DNA from: Hyphomicrobiales bacterium | GTDB taxonomy: Bacteria; Pseudomonadota; Alphaproteobacteria; Rhizobiales; Rhizobiaceae | Direction: 5' to 3' | Assembly (NCBI GenBank): GCA_011087605.1 | Contig: JAALLE010000005.1 | Location: 16,273-80,272, forward strand | DNA: 64,000 bases | Part shown: one piece after another, positions 9,195 through 19,164 of the stretch | How the letters are laid out: the number at the start of each line of letters is the position of its first letter | How positions within the stretch are numbered: position 1 is the stretch's first letter | Program-made: the position numbers and the translations under genes | The notes under the pieces: generated by a model | Told to the model about the DNA's origin: nothing | The model's input: the letters and a program-made list of their open reading frames with translations, nothing else | Database searches by the model: none

Positions 9195-9511
9195 CCTGCG
9201 ATTTTGGTGCCTTATGTTCATCACCAATGCGCCGCGTTGACGCTGATTCATAAAATTAGATGGTAACCTCCGGCCTTGATGAAACACGGCCTGGTTCATT
9301 TTCAAAATCAACTAGTCAATAATATCATTAATAAACGGGGTGATATATTTATTCAATAGCACATTTTTTTGGAATTTTTCCCTTTGTTTAAACAATATCG
9401 CTTGACGAGTTACCAAAAGATGATATTTTTATTTCCGCCGCACCTATTTAAACTTTCTGCAATATAAATAACTCTGCGATCGGTGGAGTTTACGTATATT
9501 AAGAGCGGCAG
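9195..9511. other. AT-rich leader region upstream of the autotransporter
   Basis: These 317 bases contain no convincing gene on either strand. The sequence is clearly richer in A and T than its surroundings, with runs of T and several TTAA/AATA words between 9310 and 9500. It probably carries the promoter and untranslated leader of the autotransporter gene. No clear hairpin terminator for the peptidase gene was found. Confidence 0.6.
9402..9429 (+). promoter_or_regulatory. Possible sigma-70 promoter for the autotransporter
   Basis: TTGACG at 9402-9407 is followed after 16 bases by TATTTT at 9424-9429, a fair match to -35 and -10 boxes. It lies about 80 bases before the autotransporter start. 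The AT-rich setting makes chance matches likely, so support is weak. Confidence 0.3.
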
Positions 9512-11761
9512 ATGCACCAAAAAATTCGAACCAATTTGAACCTCACCAATGCGTTGGCTGCGGACCATCTGCCGTTCATCTTCAAACGCGCAGGCACGGA
9601 CAGTTTTAACGCACTATGGGGCCCAGTGCGAACAGTGCTCTCAGCCACCGCAATTGTCGGCAGCACGGTATTTCTTGCCAATGCAATTACCATTGCGTCG
9701 GCCCGAGCGGATTGTTCCGATGGCATCATTACGATCGGCGAAAGCTCGAAAGATATTCTTCAGACGGTGTCGGCTGATGAAGTTTGCACCATTGAGGCGG
9801 GCGCTAAAGTCGAGATGAGTGATGACCCCAACTTTCCAACAGTCGATAACGGCATAGCTGTTCAGGTGCATGAGCGCGGCACAATTGTCAACAATGGGGA
9901 AATACATTTTAGTGGCGATGTCAATGACAATGAAACCGGATCGGCCACTCATACTGGCATCCTTATAAGGGGAAATGATGTTACGATCATAAACAACGAT
10001 TTAATTTCTTCCAGTAACGGCGACGTGGCTAACGGCGACGTGGCCGATGGGATTGTCGACTGGGGTAGCTCTGGCGGGCATATCGAAAATCACGGCTCCA
10101 TAAAAATCAACGGAGTTAGTGGCCACGGTATATCGGTGTTTCAAAATTATAAAATAATAAATACCGGATTGATCGAGTCAGTAGATTACACTGGGAACAA
10201 TACTTATTTGGACTATGGGAGCGGACACGGAATTGGCTTTGACAATGGAAATACAGTTTACAATTCCGGTGAAATTCATGTTGTCGGCAACGTGTTTACC
10301 AGTGGTGTTTACTCAGTTGGTGGTGATAACAACACACTCTACAATTCAGGCCTGATCAAAGCGATACCTTACGACAATGTCGCGCATCCGGAAAATGACG
10401 GGTCGAACAACGACAACCCATTTGCCATTCACTTTACAGGAAAATACGACGCGGATCCAGCTTTCCAAACGAACAGAGCCGTGCATAACCCAACGGAAAA
10501 TGGCAAATTCATCCTGTTTCCCGGATCTGTAATTGTCGGCAGGATTGGCCTTTTCAGATCAACAGAAAATATTGATCAATACAGAAACGATCATACGCTG
10601 GAAGTCCACAATGGCTTGTCCGTAGTTTTGACTTTCAGCAACACTGGATATGAAAACAAGCAATTATATCTTCCTGGCACAATCGAGTCACTCGGGGCAC
10701 CGCAGTTCACTAATGTTGATAGCTACAAGGTGGTGGTCATTGATCCGACACTTCATTCCATCAACGATGAGGTGATCAGCGACCTTCTCAACGGTGTGCA
10801 TGGAAGCGTCGGAAATCGTCTCACGCAAATCCGCAACAGCGAGGCTGAAGGCGACGCCGGTGGCAATGGCCAGGGCAATATTTTTTCCGACCGGCTCGTT
10901 TGGCTCAACGCATTTGGTTCTCGTCGTGAGCAGGAGGGCGAATCCGCTTTTCTTGATACCGAAATCGATACTGGTGGTTTCGTGGCCGGAATTGACGGCA
11001 TGTCAGAAGTCGGCATCAGATTTGGGGCCTATCTGGGGACAAGCGAAAACCGGGTAGAGCACGAGTATGGTACTCAGGAAGAAGACTTGAGAGGCTTTTT
11101 CGGCGGCCTTTATGGCAATTACGACTTTGCTGGCGTTGCTCTGGACGCGATGATCACCGGCGGCTTTACCAATCACCACCGCAAACGCCAAACCAACAAC
11201 AATGTCATCGTGGAAACGGAAGCCATTTCAGGAGATGCAAGCTCGGCCACAGGCATGCAAACCGCAATTGCCGATTACAAAAGCTACTTCATTGCCCCCG
11301 AGATGTCTGTGGTCGGGCCGCATTCAATCGAGGACAATATTACGGTCAGCCCCAGTGCCCATATTCGTTACGTTGGTTATTTTCTTGATGGTTTCGCCGA
11401 ATCCGATGCGGGGGACAATTACATGGTAAAGGATCGTGAACTGCATCTGCTGCAAGGTCGACTGCAATTAGAGGGAAAGATTAGCCTCGTCACCGATAGC
11501 GGTGACTGGCACTTTGCTCCGCGGATTGGAGTGGAATATCAGTCCATTATCGAAGGAAATTCATTTACCGCTAAAGCACTGGGTCAATCCTATGTCGATT
11601 TCGAAGTTTCGGGAGATAAAGACAAAACCAGCAAGTTTGCCGGAATTGATATTCACAAATCCATTGCCGATCAGGTCGAATTCAGGACAGGAATTGAAGC
11701 AAAGGAGACAAATGACAGCCAGGTGATATCTGCACAATTGGGACTGACAATCAAATATTAG
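9512..11761 (+). CDS. Autotransporter (type Va) with beta-helical passenger
   Basis: This 749-residue protein has three parts. The N-terminus is long and ends in a hydrophobic stretch with a likely signal cleavage after SARA near residue 66, an extended signal peptide. Residues about 70-440 contain repeated N-x-G-x-I motifs (NNGEIHF, NHGSIKI, NTGLIES, NSGEIHV, NSGLIKA), the pattern of a right-handed beta-helix passenger. From about residue 455 the sequence becomes amphipathic and aromatic-rich and ends in LGLTIKY, as expected for an outer-membrane autotransporter barrel. The substrate or adhesion target is unknown. The coding sequence is more AT-rich than its neighbours, which may indicate transfer. 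The start has only a weak ribosome site (GAGCGG). Confidence 0.85.
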   Translation: MHQKIRTNLNLTNALAADHLPFIFKRAGTDSFNALWGPVRTVLSATAIVGSTVFLANAITIASARADCSDGIITIGESSKDILQTVSADEVCTIEAGAKVEMSDDPNFPTVDNGIAVQVHERGTIVNNGEIHFSGDVNDNETGSATHTGILIRGNDVTIINNDLISSSNGDVANGDVADGIVDWGSSGGHIENHGSIKINGVSGHGISVFQNYKIINTGLIESVDYTGNNTYLDYGSGHGIGFDNGNTVYNSGEIHVVGNVFTSGVYSVGGDNNTLYNSGLIKAIPYDNVAHPENDGSNNDNPFAIHFTGKYDADPAFQTNRAVHNPTENGKFILFPGSVIVGRIGLFRSTENIDQYRNDHTLEVHNGLSVVLTFSNTGYENKQLYLPGTIESLGAPQFTNVDSYKVVVIDPTLHSINDEVISDLLNGVHGSVGNRLTQIRNSEAEGDAGGNGQGNIFSDRLVWLNAFGSRREQEGESAFLDTEIDTGGFVAGIDGMSEVGIRFGAYLGTSENRVEHEYGTQEEDLRGFFGGLYGNYDFAGVALDAMITGGFTNHHRKRQTNNNVIVETEAISGDASSATGMQTAIADYKSYFIAPEMSVVGPHSIEDNITVSPSAHIRYVGYFLDGFAESDAGDNYMVKDRELHLLQGRLQLEGKISLVTDSGDWHFAPRIGVEYQSIIEGNSFTAKALGQSYVDFEVSGDKDKTSKFAGIDIHKSIADQVEFRTGIEAKETNDSQVISAQLGLTIKY

Positions 11762-11852
11762 CTGGCAAAACTTTCGGTTGGCGAGCGTCTGAAATGTAGC
11801 GGGCACACCGAAGGCGAACTGCCGCTTCGTGTGCTCATTATGTAGTCAATCA

Positions 11853-11887
11853 ATTCTGGCGGGACCGAAATTCTGCCCCGCCAGAAT
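11853..11887. terminator. Inverted repeat between convergent genes, possible bidirectional terminator
   Basis: A perfect 11-base inverted repeat (ATTCTGGCGGG at 11853-11863 and its complement at 11877-11887) with a 13-base loop lies between the autotransporter and the convergent AGCS gene. It has no clear T-run on either side, so it is not a textbook intrinsic terminator. Confidence 0.5.
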
Positions 11888-11896
11888 GGGACAATG

Positions 11897-13258
11897 CTAG
11901 AAAGGATTGTCTTCTGATTTTCCTCTGGACTCAAAGAATTCCTTGGTGATTTTGAACACCAATGGGCTGAGCAAGGCCAGCGCTATGAGGTTTGGAATCG
12001 CCATCAGCGCATTCAGCGTATCTGCCAGCAACCAGACAAAACCCAGTTTCAATGTGGCTCCAACCAGTGCGGCCAGTGACCAGACCGCGCGGAATGGCAT
12101 GATGATCTTCACGCCAAACAGATATTGCAGCGAACGTTCGCAGTAATAGCTCCAGCCAAGTATCGTGGTGAAGGCAAAGATGGTCAGCGCAATCGCGATG
12201 ATGTAGCCACCAAATCCAGGTAGCGCGAGATCAAACGCGTGGGAAGTTAGCGCTGCACCGGTTTCTCCGCTGGTCCAGGCGCCAGTCGATATAATCGCCA
12301 GAGCGGTGAACGAACAAACAATGATCGTATCGATGAATGTTCCAAGCATCGCCACAAGACCCTGACTAACCGGGCCCTTTGTAGATGCTGCAGCGTGTGC
12401 GATCGGGGCGGAACCCAGACCGGCTTCGTTTGAAAACACACCACGCGCCACACCAAAGCGAATTGCCGCCCAAACAGCCGCGCCGGCAAAACCACCGGTT
12501 GCAGCGGATGGCGTAAACGCATGTGTGAAGATCAAGCCGATGGCACCGGGAATTCCATCAATATTGATAATCAACACAATAGTGGCGGCCACGATATAAG
12601 CGACAGCCATGAACGGAACCAGCTTACCGGCAACATCAGAAATACGCTCAATACCACCCAACAAAACCGCACCGACCAGAACGACCAGGACAACGCCGGT
12701 GATCCACTCTGGAATGGCAAAGTTTGCGTTCAACGCATTGGCGATCGAGTTGGCTTGCACCATGTTGCCAATACCAAATCCGGCAATCCCGGCGAACAGA
12801 GCAAAGCAAACCGCCAGCCATTTCCAATTATCGCCAAGACCGTTTTTGATGTAGTACATCGGGCCACCAACATGTTTACCGCGCTCGTCGGTTTCACGAA
12901 AGCGCACCGCAAGAACGGCTTCTGCATATTTGGTTGCCATTCCAACCAGCGCAGTCATCCACATCCAAAACACAGCACCGGGGCCACCGAGGAAGATCGC
13001 TGTTGCGACACCTGCAATATTTCCCGTGCCGATGGTTGCGGCCAATGACGTCATGAGCGCGTTGAACGGACTGATTCCCGAATCATCGCCTGGAATTCGC
13101 CCCTTCCAAAGCAGATTAAATCCAAATGGGATTTTTATGATGGTTAGAAGTTTCAACCCGAACGTGAGATAAAATCCAACGCCGAGTATGAGAACCAGCA
13201 TCGGTACGCCCCAGACGACACCGTTTAGCCAGCTGACCATGTTTGTAAGTGCTTCCAT
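11897..13258 (-). CDS. Sodium:alanine/glycine symporter (AGCS family)
   Basis: This 453-residue polytopic inner-membrane protein belongs to the AGCS family, which imports alanine or glycine with sodium. Typical family stretches are visible, such as GGPMYYIKNGLG near residue 130 and ATIGTGNIAGVATAI near residue 75. ATG at 13258 has AGGAGG (complement of 13263-13268) at good spacing. A tandem glycine riboswitch lies in its leader, so glycine is a likely substrate or signal. It is a single-gene unit facing the autotransporter. Confidence 0.93.
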   Translation of the reverse strand: MEALTNMVSWLNGVVWGVPMLVLILGVGFYLTFGLKLLTIIKIPFGFNLLWKGRIPGDDSGISPFNALMTSLAATIGTGNIAGVATAIFLGGPGAVFWMWMTALVGMATKYAEAVLAVRFRETDERGKHVGGPMYYIKNGLGDNWKWLAVCFALFAGIAGFGIGNMVQANSIANALNANFAIPEWITGVVLVVLVGAVLLGGIERISDVAGKLVPFMAVAYIVAATIVLIINIDGIPGAIGLIFTHAFTPSAATGGFAGAAVWAAIRFGVARGVFSNEAGLGSAPIAHAAASTKGPVSQGLVAMLGTFIDTIIVCSFTALAIISTGAWTSGETGAALTSHAFDLALPGFGGYIIAIALTIFAFTTILGWSYYCERSLQYLFGVKIIMPFRAVWSLAALVGATLKLGFVWLLADTLNALMAIPNLIALALLSPLVFKITKEFFESRGKSEDNPF

Positions 13259-13379
13259 ATTCCCCTCCTAAAGGATGGGACCCGCACGTCTACTACCTGC
13301 GGATCTGTTGATAAACGCAGGAAATCTTTGGAAATTCTGTTGAATTTTGGCACGACAGAAATCCGCAAGAAATCTTGCG

Positions 13380-13565
13380 ACCCCATCTGTCGTTGGACCT
13401 GAGAGATGCAAGCCGTGCCCGGCTCTTACTCCTTGGGTGACGAATTGTTTGCACAATTCCGTCTTTCCAGATTGTCCCGCATCAGACCCAGTCCGTTTAC
13501 CTGAGAGTTTCTGGGGCGATTGCTCCTTCGGTGCCGCTCATCTGGGAACGGGCTCTCCCGGCGCC
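13380..13565 (-). promoter_or_regulatory. Tandem glycine riboswitch
   Basis: On the minus strand two consecutive copies of the glycine aptamer pattern are visible. Aptamer 1 (about 13560 to 13487) has GGGAGAG, then GGCACCGAAGGAGCAA, then CTCTCAGGTAAACGGACTG. Aptamer 2 (about 13470 to 13387) has a GTCACCCAAGGAG stretch and then TCTCTCAGGTCCAACGACAG. The short linker between them is typical of tandem glycine riboswitches. The leader continues about 120 bases to the AGCS start and contains two small inverted repeats (13364-13379 and 13297-13322) that could form an expression platform. Whether glycine turns the gene on or off cannot be read from the sequence. Confidence 0.9.
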
Positions 13566-13685
13566 TGATCTCCGGATATACATGTCCAGAGAGGACGAGG
13601 TAATCTTAACGCTTATTCCCAACTAGGACAAGATATAAGTAGTTTTTGCAGTCCTGAGCGCCGAAGGCTGTTGACAGAACCCAAT

Positions 13686-13711
13686 AAAAAGGCCCCGCCA
13701 GTGGCGGGGCC
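13686..13711 (-). terminator. Intrinsic terminator of the aminotransferase-SOD unit
   Basis: On the minus strand a nine-base GC stem (GGCCCCGCC / GGCGGGGCC, loop of three) is followed by a run of five T. It lies 30 bases after the superoxide dismutase stop. Confidence 0.9.
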
Positions 13712-13741
13712 AATAATCAACTTGATCAAAATTCGGCCAAT

Positions 13742-14344
13742 CTAGCCTTTTGCGGCGGCATACATTTCTGCCACATAATCCCAGTTGATCAGATTATCGA
13801 CAAAGGCTTCCAGATAGGCCGGACGCGCATTGCGATAGTCGATGTAGTAGGAGTGTTCCCAAACATCGCAGCCGAGAATCGGGCTGGCGCCATGAACCAG
13901 CGGGTTCTCGCCGTTTGGTGTTTTTGAAACTTCCAGCTTGCCGTCTTTTACCGACAACCAGCACCAGCCAGAACCGAACTGGGTCATACCGGCAGCAATG
14001 AAGTCGGCTTTGAATTTGTCGTAACCGCCAAGATCGGAATCAATGGCTGCCTGAAGATCACCCGGCAAAGAGGTGCCACCGCCATTTGGCGCCATCCAGT
14101 TCCAGAAGTGAATGTGGTTGTAGTGTTGGGCAGCATTGTTGAACAAACCGGCATTGCTGCCGTGACTGGCAACCACGACCTCTTCAACCGACTTGTCGGA
14201 CATGCCCGCAGCTTCGGCCAGTTTGTTGCCATTATCGACATACGCCTTGTGGTGTTTGTCGTGATGAAATTCCAGCGTTTCTGCTGACATATAGTCGCCC
14301 AACGCGTCATAGGCATAGGGAAGATCAGGAAGGGTAAAAGCCAT
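13742..14344 (-). CDS. sodB: Superoxide dismutase, Fe/Mn family
   Basis: This enzyme converts superoxide to oxygen and peroxide. The 200-residue length and the full set of metal ligands fit the family: His in LEFHHDKHH (about residue 27), His in AQHYNHIHFWNW (about 75), and Asp and His in CDVWEHSYYIDY. The AQHYNHIHFW wording suggests an iron-type or cambialistic enzyme, but the metal cannot be settled by sight. No signal peptide is present, so it is cytoplasmic. It lies 25 bases after the aminotransferase gene and is followed by a strong terminator. Confidence 0.95.
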   Translation of the reverse strand: MAFTLPDLPYAYDALGDYMSAETLEFHHDKHHKAYVDNGNKLAEAAGMSDKSVEEVVVASHGSNAGLFNNAAQHYNHIHFWNWMAPNGGGTSLPGDLQAAIDSDLGGYDKFKADFIAAGMTQFGSGWCWLSVKDGKLEVSKTPNGENPLVHGASPILGCDVWEHSYYIDYRNARPAYLEAFVDNLINWDYVAEMYAAAKG

Positions 14345-14369
14345 TTAAGGTCTCCTCAAGAGTAAACGT

Positions 14370-15233
14370 TTATGCGGCAAGTGCATGTGCAAATTGCCAG
14401 TAGAGTTCCCGCGCCTTGGCCGCGATCGGTCCCGGTTGCAAGTCACGATCTTCGAATTTTGTAATCGGCATGACTTTCGACATGTTGCCGGTTGCAAAAA
14501 TTTCGTCCGCCTCTTCAAAATCAGAGACTTTCAATGTTGTCTGTCGCACGTCATAACCGGCTTCGTCCAGCAAGGAAATTACCCTGTGGCGGGTAATACC
14601 TGACAAAAATGTTCCATTTGGCGCCGGTGTATAGACCACACCGTCCTTGACCATGAAAATATTGGCCGTCGCCAACTCGGCTACATTACCCAACATGTCC
14701 AACACCAGTGCATTGCCATATCCGCGACTTGCTGCTTCGGTCAGCGCCCGGGCGTTGTTGGGATATAGGCAACCCGCCTTGGCATCCAGCGGCATGCATT
14801 CCTGGGTGGGGCGACGAAATGGTGACAACGTGACGCTGAACCCGGTTGGTGCCGCCATCGGTGTGACATAAATTGAAATGATGAATTTAGTGGAATCAGG
14901 CAAGGGCGCGACAGCCATGGGGCTGCCATGGGTCGCATAATACATCGGTCGGATGTAAAGCGCCGCGTCATCGGGAAATTTCGCCACCCCCTCTTTGCAC
15001 AATTTATATATTTCTTCAGCCGACTTGGTCGCCTTCAGGCCCAGCGCCGCAGCCGAGCGATTGACCCGCTCGCAATGCAGATCCAGATCGGGGGTTACAC
15101 CTTCAAATGCTCGGGCTCCGTCAAACACACTGGAGCCAAGCCAGAAGGCGTGTTCGCGGGCTCCGACCACAGGAATATTACCCTCGTGCCAGGCGTCATC
15201 TTTATAAGTCCAGGTATCGCTAAAATCGGTCAT
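14370..15233 (-). CDS. Class IV aminotransferase (branched-chain type)
   Basis: This 287-residue PLP enzyme of fold type IV transfers amino groups, probably to and from branched-chain 2-oxo acids. The PLP lysine is Lys152 in LDAKAGCLYPN. The GNVAELATANIFMVKDG stretch (about residues 182-198) is the family cofactor-binding region. It is shorter than classical IlvE, as in many alphaproteobacterial homologues. D-amino-acid aminotransferase and aminodeoxychorismate lyase share the fold and are less likely. It is cotranscribed with the downstream superoxide dismutase gene (25-base gap), with no obvious functional link. Confidence 0.85.
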   Translation of the reverse strand: MTDFSDTWTYKDDAWHEGNIPVVGAREHAFWLGSSVFDGARAFEGVTPDLDLHCERVNRSAAALGLKATKSAEEIYKLCKEGVAKFPDDAALYIRPMYYATHGSPMAVAPLPDSTKFIISIYVTPMAAPTGFSVTLSPFRRPTQECMPLDAKAGCLYPNNARALTEAASRGYGNALVLDMLGNVAELATANIFMVKDGVVYTPAPNGTFLSGITRHRVISLLDEAGYDVRQTTLKVSDFEEADEIFATGNMSKVMPITKFEDRDLQPGPIAAKARELYWQFAHALAA

Positions 15234-15339
15234 CCATCAATACATCGTGAAATTGAACATTTCTGCACTTTCGCCCAAAGCCCAACTTGACGCAATGATC
15301 AACCTGCGTTGCAGTGGGTGAAATTTTCGGGAGATTGAA

Positions 15340-16011
15340 ATGCACAGCGCCTACGTCTTTGACGCCTATGGAACCCTGTTTGATGTCCACGCTGCTGTTC
15401 GCAAGCATGCTGATGCGGTGGGGCCTGATCATGCGCAATTATCCGATGCATGGCGCGCCAAACAATTAGAGTTCACCTGGACACGCACAATGATGGGTCG
15501 CTATCTGGACTTCTGGGAACTCACCAAACAAGCGCTCGACTATGCATTTGAAAAATATCCCGATGCCGACAAGAGCTCCAAGAACCTGCTGCTCGACGCT
15601 TATTGGGAACTGGATTGTTTTGCTGAAGTGCCGACAGTGTTGCGAGCTTTGAAAGAGGCTGATGTCAGCACCGGCATCTTGTCCAACGGATCATCTGGCA
15701 TGTTGGAGGCTGCGGTACAGTCTGCTGGCATCGCCGATCTGGTGGACAATGTGATTTCGGTAGACCGCATCAGTACTTTCAAAGCGATGCCGGAAGTTTA
15801 TCAGATGGTGGTTGACGATTTTCGCCTCTATCCCGACGCGGTGTCGTTTCAATCATCAAACCGCTGGGACGTCGCCGCAGCGGCAAATTTTGGCTTTCGC
15901 GCCGTTTGGTGCAACCGTGGTAATCAGCCAGACGAATACAAGGACATGTCTCCCGAACTGGTTCTGGCAGACTTAAACGGACTGGTCGGTCCAAATGGAA
16001 AGCCGATTTAA
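15340..16011 (+). CDS. Haloacid dehalogenase, type II (HAD superfamily)
   Basis: This 223-residue protein belongs to the L-2-haloacid dehalogenase group. The nucleophile is Asp8 in [12 protein letters not shown], followed by the SNGS motif near residue 115 and the [15 protein letters not shown] stretch with the residues that bind substrate and water in this family. The enzymes hydrolyse 2-halo acids to 2-hydroxy acids, though natural substrates of many members are unknown. It lies divergently from the aminotransferase gene and its stop overlaps the convergent ATPase gene by four bases. Confidence 0.88.
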   Translation: MHSAYVFDAYGTLFDVHAAVRKHADAVGPDHAQLSDAWRAKQLEFTWTRTMMGRYLDFWELTKQALDYAFEKYPDADKSSKNLLLDAYWELDCFAEVPTVLRALKEADVSTGILSNGSSGMLEAAVQSAGIADLVDNVISVDRISTFKAMPEVYQMVVDDFRLYPDAVSFQSSNRWDVAAAANFGFRAVWCNRGNQPDEYKDMSPELVLADLNGLVGPNGKPI

Positions 16012-17519
16012 AAGCCGCGTTTTAAACTGCCGAGAATACCGCGCACCAGCGCGCGGCCCAGTGAAGTGGCGATCGAACGGGTGATCGACTTTACAGCAGC
16101 TTCGCCCACCGATTGGCGCGACGAACGGCGAGTGCGCCCCCGCGAGCGATTTTGCTTCAGCCGCTTCTTTTCCTCATCCTCGCGCTTGCGCTGCTCTTCT
16201 TCAGCCTTTGCCTTTTCCTCGGCGCGTTTCGACAGAATCTCAAACGCTGATTCGCGATCCAACCCCTTGTCATAACGACCGTAAACAGGGCTGTTGTTGA
16301 CGACATCGCGCCGTTCTTCCTTGGTCAACGTTCCCAGGCGCGATTGTGGCGGTCGAATGAGGGTGCGCTGCACCATGGAAGGCACACCTTTGCGGGCAAG
16401 CGTGGAAACCAGCGCCTCACCGATGCCTAGATTGGTGATCGTTTCCATGGCGTCGAAATCTGGATTGGGGCGAAATGTTTCAGCCGCAGTTTTTACCGCT
16501 TTTTGTTCACGTGGCGTATAGGCGCGCAATGCGTGTTGCACACGGTTGCCCAGTTGCGCCAAAACGCCATCAGGCACATCCAGCGGGTTCTGGGTGACGA
16601 AATAGACCCCCACGCCCTTTGAGCGGATCAACTTGACCACCTGTTCGACCCGCTTAACCAGAATCTTTGGCGCATCATCAAACAGCAGATGTGCTTCATC
16701 AAAGAAAAACACCAGCTTCGGCTTATCCGGATTGCCTACCTCGGGCAGCTCTTCAAACAGTTCTGACAATAGCCAAAGCAGGAATGTCGCATAAAGACGC
16801 GGCGACATCATCAATTTATCCGCAGCCAAAACATTGATCGATCCGCGACCATCGCGGGTGGTCCGCATCAGATCGGCAATTTCCAGCGCCGGCTCCCCGA
16901 AGAAGTGATCACCACCCTGTTGTTCTAACACCAGAAGCGACCGCTGGATCGCGGCAACTGACTGTTTGGACACATTGCCAAGTCGTCGCGAGATCTCGTC
17001 GGCCCGATCGGCAATGTTCGTCAGCATTGACTGCAGGTCTTTCATGTCGAGCAGCAACAGCCCCTCTTCATCCGCAATGCGGAAGGCAATATTGAGCACC
17101 CCTTCCTGGGCGTCGGTGAGGTCCATCAGTCGCGACAGCAAAAGCGGACCCATTTCAGAAATAGTGGTTCTGATTGGGTGCCCCTGATCACCAAACAGGT
17201 CCCAGAATATGGCTGGGAAATCCTGATACTCATAATCTTCCAACCCGATGTCCTGGGCCCGCTTTTCCAGAAAATCCTTGCCTTTTCCCGCTTTGGCGAG
17301 GCCCGAGAGGTCACCTTTCACGTCAGCGCAAAAAACCGGCACCCCGGCGTTTGAAAACCCTTCAGCCAGAATCTGCAGAGATACAGTTTTACCTGTACCG
17401 GTTGCACCGGTGATCAATCCGTGGCGATTGGCCAATTTCAGATTGAGATATTCGGGCTTTTGCAACTTATCGTCCGGGGTACGGCTGGTCCCCGGATAGA
17501 TTTTACCTTCTTCGAGCAT
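16008..17519 (-). CDS. HerA-like P-loop ATPase (DUF853 family)
   Basis: This 503-residue ATPase is related to HerA/FtsK-type DNA translocases but of unknown cellular role. Walker A is GATGTGKT at about residues 38-45 and Walker B is LVFFFDEAH with Asp274 and Glu275. An arginine-containing region near residue 330 could act as arginine finger. The C-terminal part (about 415-480) is highly charged, with Glu/Lys and then Arg/Ser runs, and may bind nucleic acid. It has no signal peptide or clear membrane segment. The gene stands alone, divergent from the Tat-exported protein gene. Confidence 0.88.
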   Translation of the reverse strand: MLEEGKIYPGTSRTPDDKLQKPEYLNLKLANRHGLITGATGTGKTVSLQILAEGFSNAGVPVFCADVKGDLSGLAKAGKGKDFLEKRAQDIGLEDYEYQDFPAIFWDLFGDQGHPIRTTISEMGPLLLSRLMDLTDAQEGVLNIAFRIADEEGLLLLDMKDLQSMLTNIADRADEISRRLGNVSKQSVAAIQRSLLVLEQQGGDHFFGEPALEIADLMRTTRDGRGSINVLAADKLMMSPRLYATFLLWLLSELFEELPEVGNPDKPKLVFFFDEAHLLFDDAPKILVKRVEQVVKLIRSKGVGVYFVTQNPLDVPDGVLAQLGNRVQHALRAYTPREQKAVKTAAETFRPNPDFDAMETITNLGIGEALVSTLARKGVPSMVQRTLIRPPQSRLGTLTKEERRDVVNNSPVYGRYDKGLDRESAFEILSKRAEEKAKAEEEQRKREDEEKKRLKQNRSRGRTRRSSRQSVGEAAVKSITRSIATSLGRALVRGILGSLKRGF

Positions 17520-17665
17520 TTTGCGGCTTCTCGCTGGATATCATTGCTTTGCTTATAGAACCGACGGCAAACGGGCGCAATTGACTGAGCGGCAAGTTTT
17601 ACCCCGTTTGGCACGACAAATGCAGGACTTACCTGATTATGGCTTCACATGTTTCAGGTTGGCAC

Positions 17666-19054
17666 ATGAACAGACGGCAATTCTTGACGGGTTTGACGGG
17701 AACGGGCCTGATTGTGCCCACAATTGGCACACTCTGCGCCTCAGCGGCACTGGCGAAAACGGCCGGAACGCAATCTGCTGACCTGCGCGGTTCCCTTGAT
17801 GCTTCGCAATTTGGCGTACGCCCGGATGCCCATGACGACCAAAGTCAGCTATTGCAAAGGGTGCTGGACAAGGCGGCGGCCGAAGACAAGCCGGTATTTT
17901 TACCTCCCGGCACCTATGTCGTATCCAATATAAATCTGCCTCCCCGCGCCCGCCTGATGGGCATTTCGGGCACATCCCGCATTGTCTATAGCGGACAAGG
18001 CGCCTTGTTGTCGGGCACAGGCTGCGAGCCGATTGAACTTATGGGCATAACGCTGGATGGGGCCAACCGTCCATTGGGCGATGAGTTCGCCGGACTGCTA
18101 AACGCCCGTGCCTGTCCACAGGTTCACGTGGAAAATTGCTATTTTCAGGGCAGTCTGGGTTCAGCGATCTTTCTTGACACTTGCGGTGGGCGTGTCGAGC
18201 GCAACCGACTGTCCGGTGCGGACGGTGTCGCTGGTCTTTACAGCGTCAATGCAACCGGTCTTTCCATTCAAAACAATCATGTCACTGACTGCTCCAATGG
18301 TGGTATTTTGGTGCACCGCTGGAAAACTGGCGAAGACAATACCATTGTCACGGGCAATCGCATAGAACGCATCGCGGCGCGGCGCGGCGGCACAGGTCAA
18401 CAGGGAAATGGTATCAATCTGTTTCGCACCGATGGAGTAATGGTTTCCAACAATCACATTTCCGACTGTGCATTTTCGGCCATCCGCGCCAACAGCGCCA
18501 GCAATGCTCAAATTACCGGCAATACCTGCTTGAGATCGGGCGAAACCGCGATTTACAGCGAATTTGCGTTCCAGGGATCGCTGATTGCCAACAATATTGT
18601 TGATGGCGCAACGATGGGCATTTCAATGGCCAATTTCAACGAAGGCGGACGCCTGTGTGTCTGTGCCAACAATCTGATCCGTAATATGCACGTTGATGGT
18701 CCTTATGAAGCGGAAGTTGCTGGATTTGGCATTGGCATCGCTGCGGAAGCTGACGCCAGCGTTACCGGAAATGTCATTGAGGGCGCTCCGAAATTCGGCA
18801 TCGGTCTGGGCTGGGGCCCATATCTGCGCAATGTGATTGCTGCCAACAACATTATTCGCGATGTTGGCGAAGGCATTGCTGTCAGCGTTGTTAAAGGTGC
18901 CAAATCGACTTCGATTACCGGCAATGTCATCAATCGGGCAAAACTGGGCGGCATAATCGGTCACGAGTGGAACAAGCCTGTCACCCAGGACCTTGCAATG
19001 GGGTCCCGCAACCCGTTTCCGCATCTGACCATTGAACGCAATGTTGTAAGCTGA
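17666..19054 (+). CDS. Tat-exported beta-helix repeat protein (TIGR03808-like)
   Basis: This 462-residue protein begins with a clear twin-arginine signal (NRRQFLTGLTG) and an Ala-rich cleavage region near residue 30. The rest shows many short beta-helix repeats with N-N-x-I and G-N-x-I patterns, as in pectate-lyase-fold proteins. ATG at 17666 is chosen because it puts the Arg pair at residues 3-4; the ORF extends to 17639. The overall form matches the uncharacterised Tat-secreted repeat family TIGR03808 that I know from Rhizobiales. The function is unknown; polysaccharide binding or lysis is possible. The DUF3750 gene follows after 110 bases. Confidence 0.82.
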   Translation: MNRRQFLTGLTGTGLIVPTIGTLCASAALAKTAGTQSADLRGSLDASQFGVRPDAHDDQSQLLQRVLDKAAAEDKPVFLPPGTYVVSNINLPPRARLMGISGTSRIVYSGQGALLSGTGCEPIELMGITLDGANRPLGDEFAGLLNARACPQVHVENCYFQGSLGSAIFLDTCGGRVERNRLSGADGVAGLYSVNATGLSIQNNHVTDCSNGGILVHRWKTGEDNTIVTGNRIERIAARRGGTGQQGNGINLFRTDGVMVSNNHISDCAFSAIRANSASNAQITGNTCLRSGETAIYSEFAFQGSLIANNIVDGATMGISMANFNEGGRLCVCANNLIRNMHVDGPYEAEVAGFGIGIAAEADASVTGNVIEGAPKFGIGLGWGPYLRNVIAANNIIRDVGEGIAVSVVKGAKSTSITGNVINRAKLGGIIGHEWNKPVTQDLAMGSRNPFPHLTIERNVVS

Positions 19055-19164
19055 CCCGGCTCTTACGTTCGGCCGACTGCACGCAAATGTGTGTTGCAGA
19101 GGTCGACATATTGGCACCATATTTACCGCCATGATGGCGTGCTTGATTTCGTTGGGCTGGTGAC

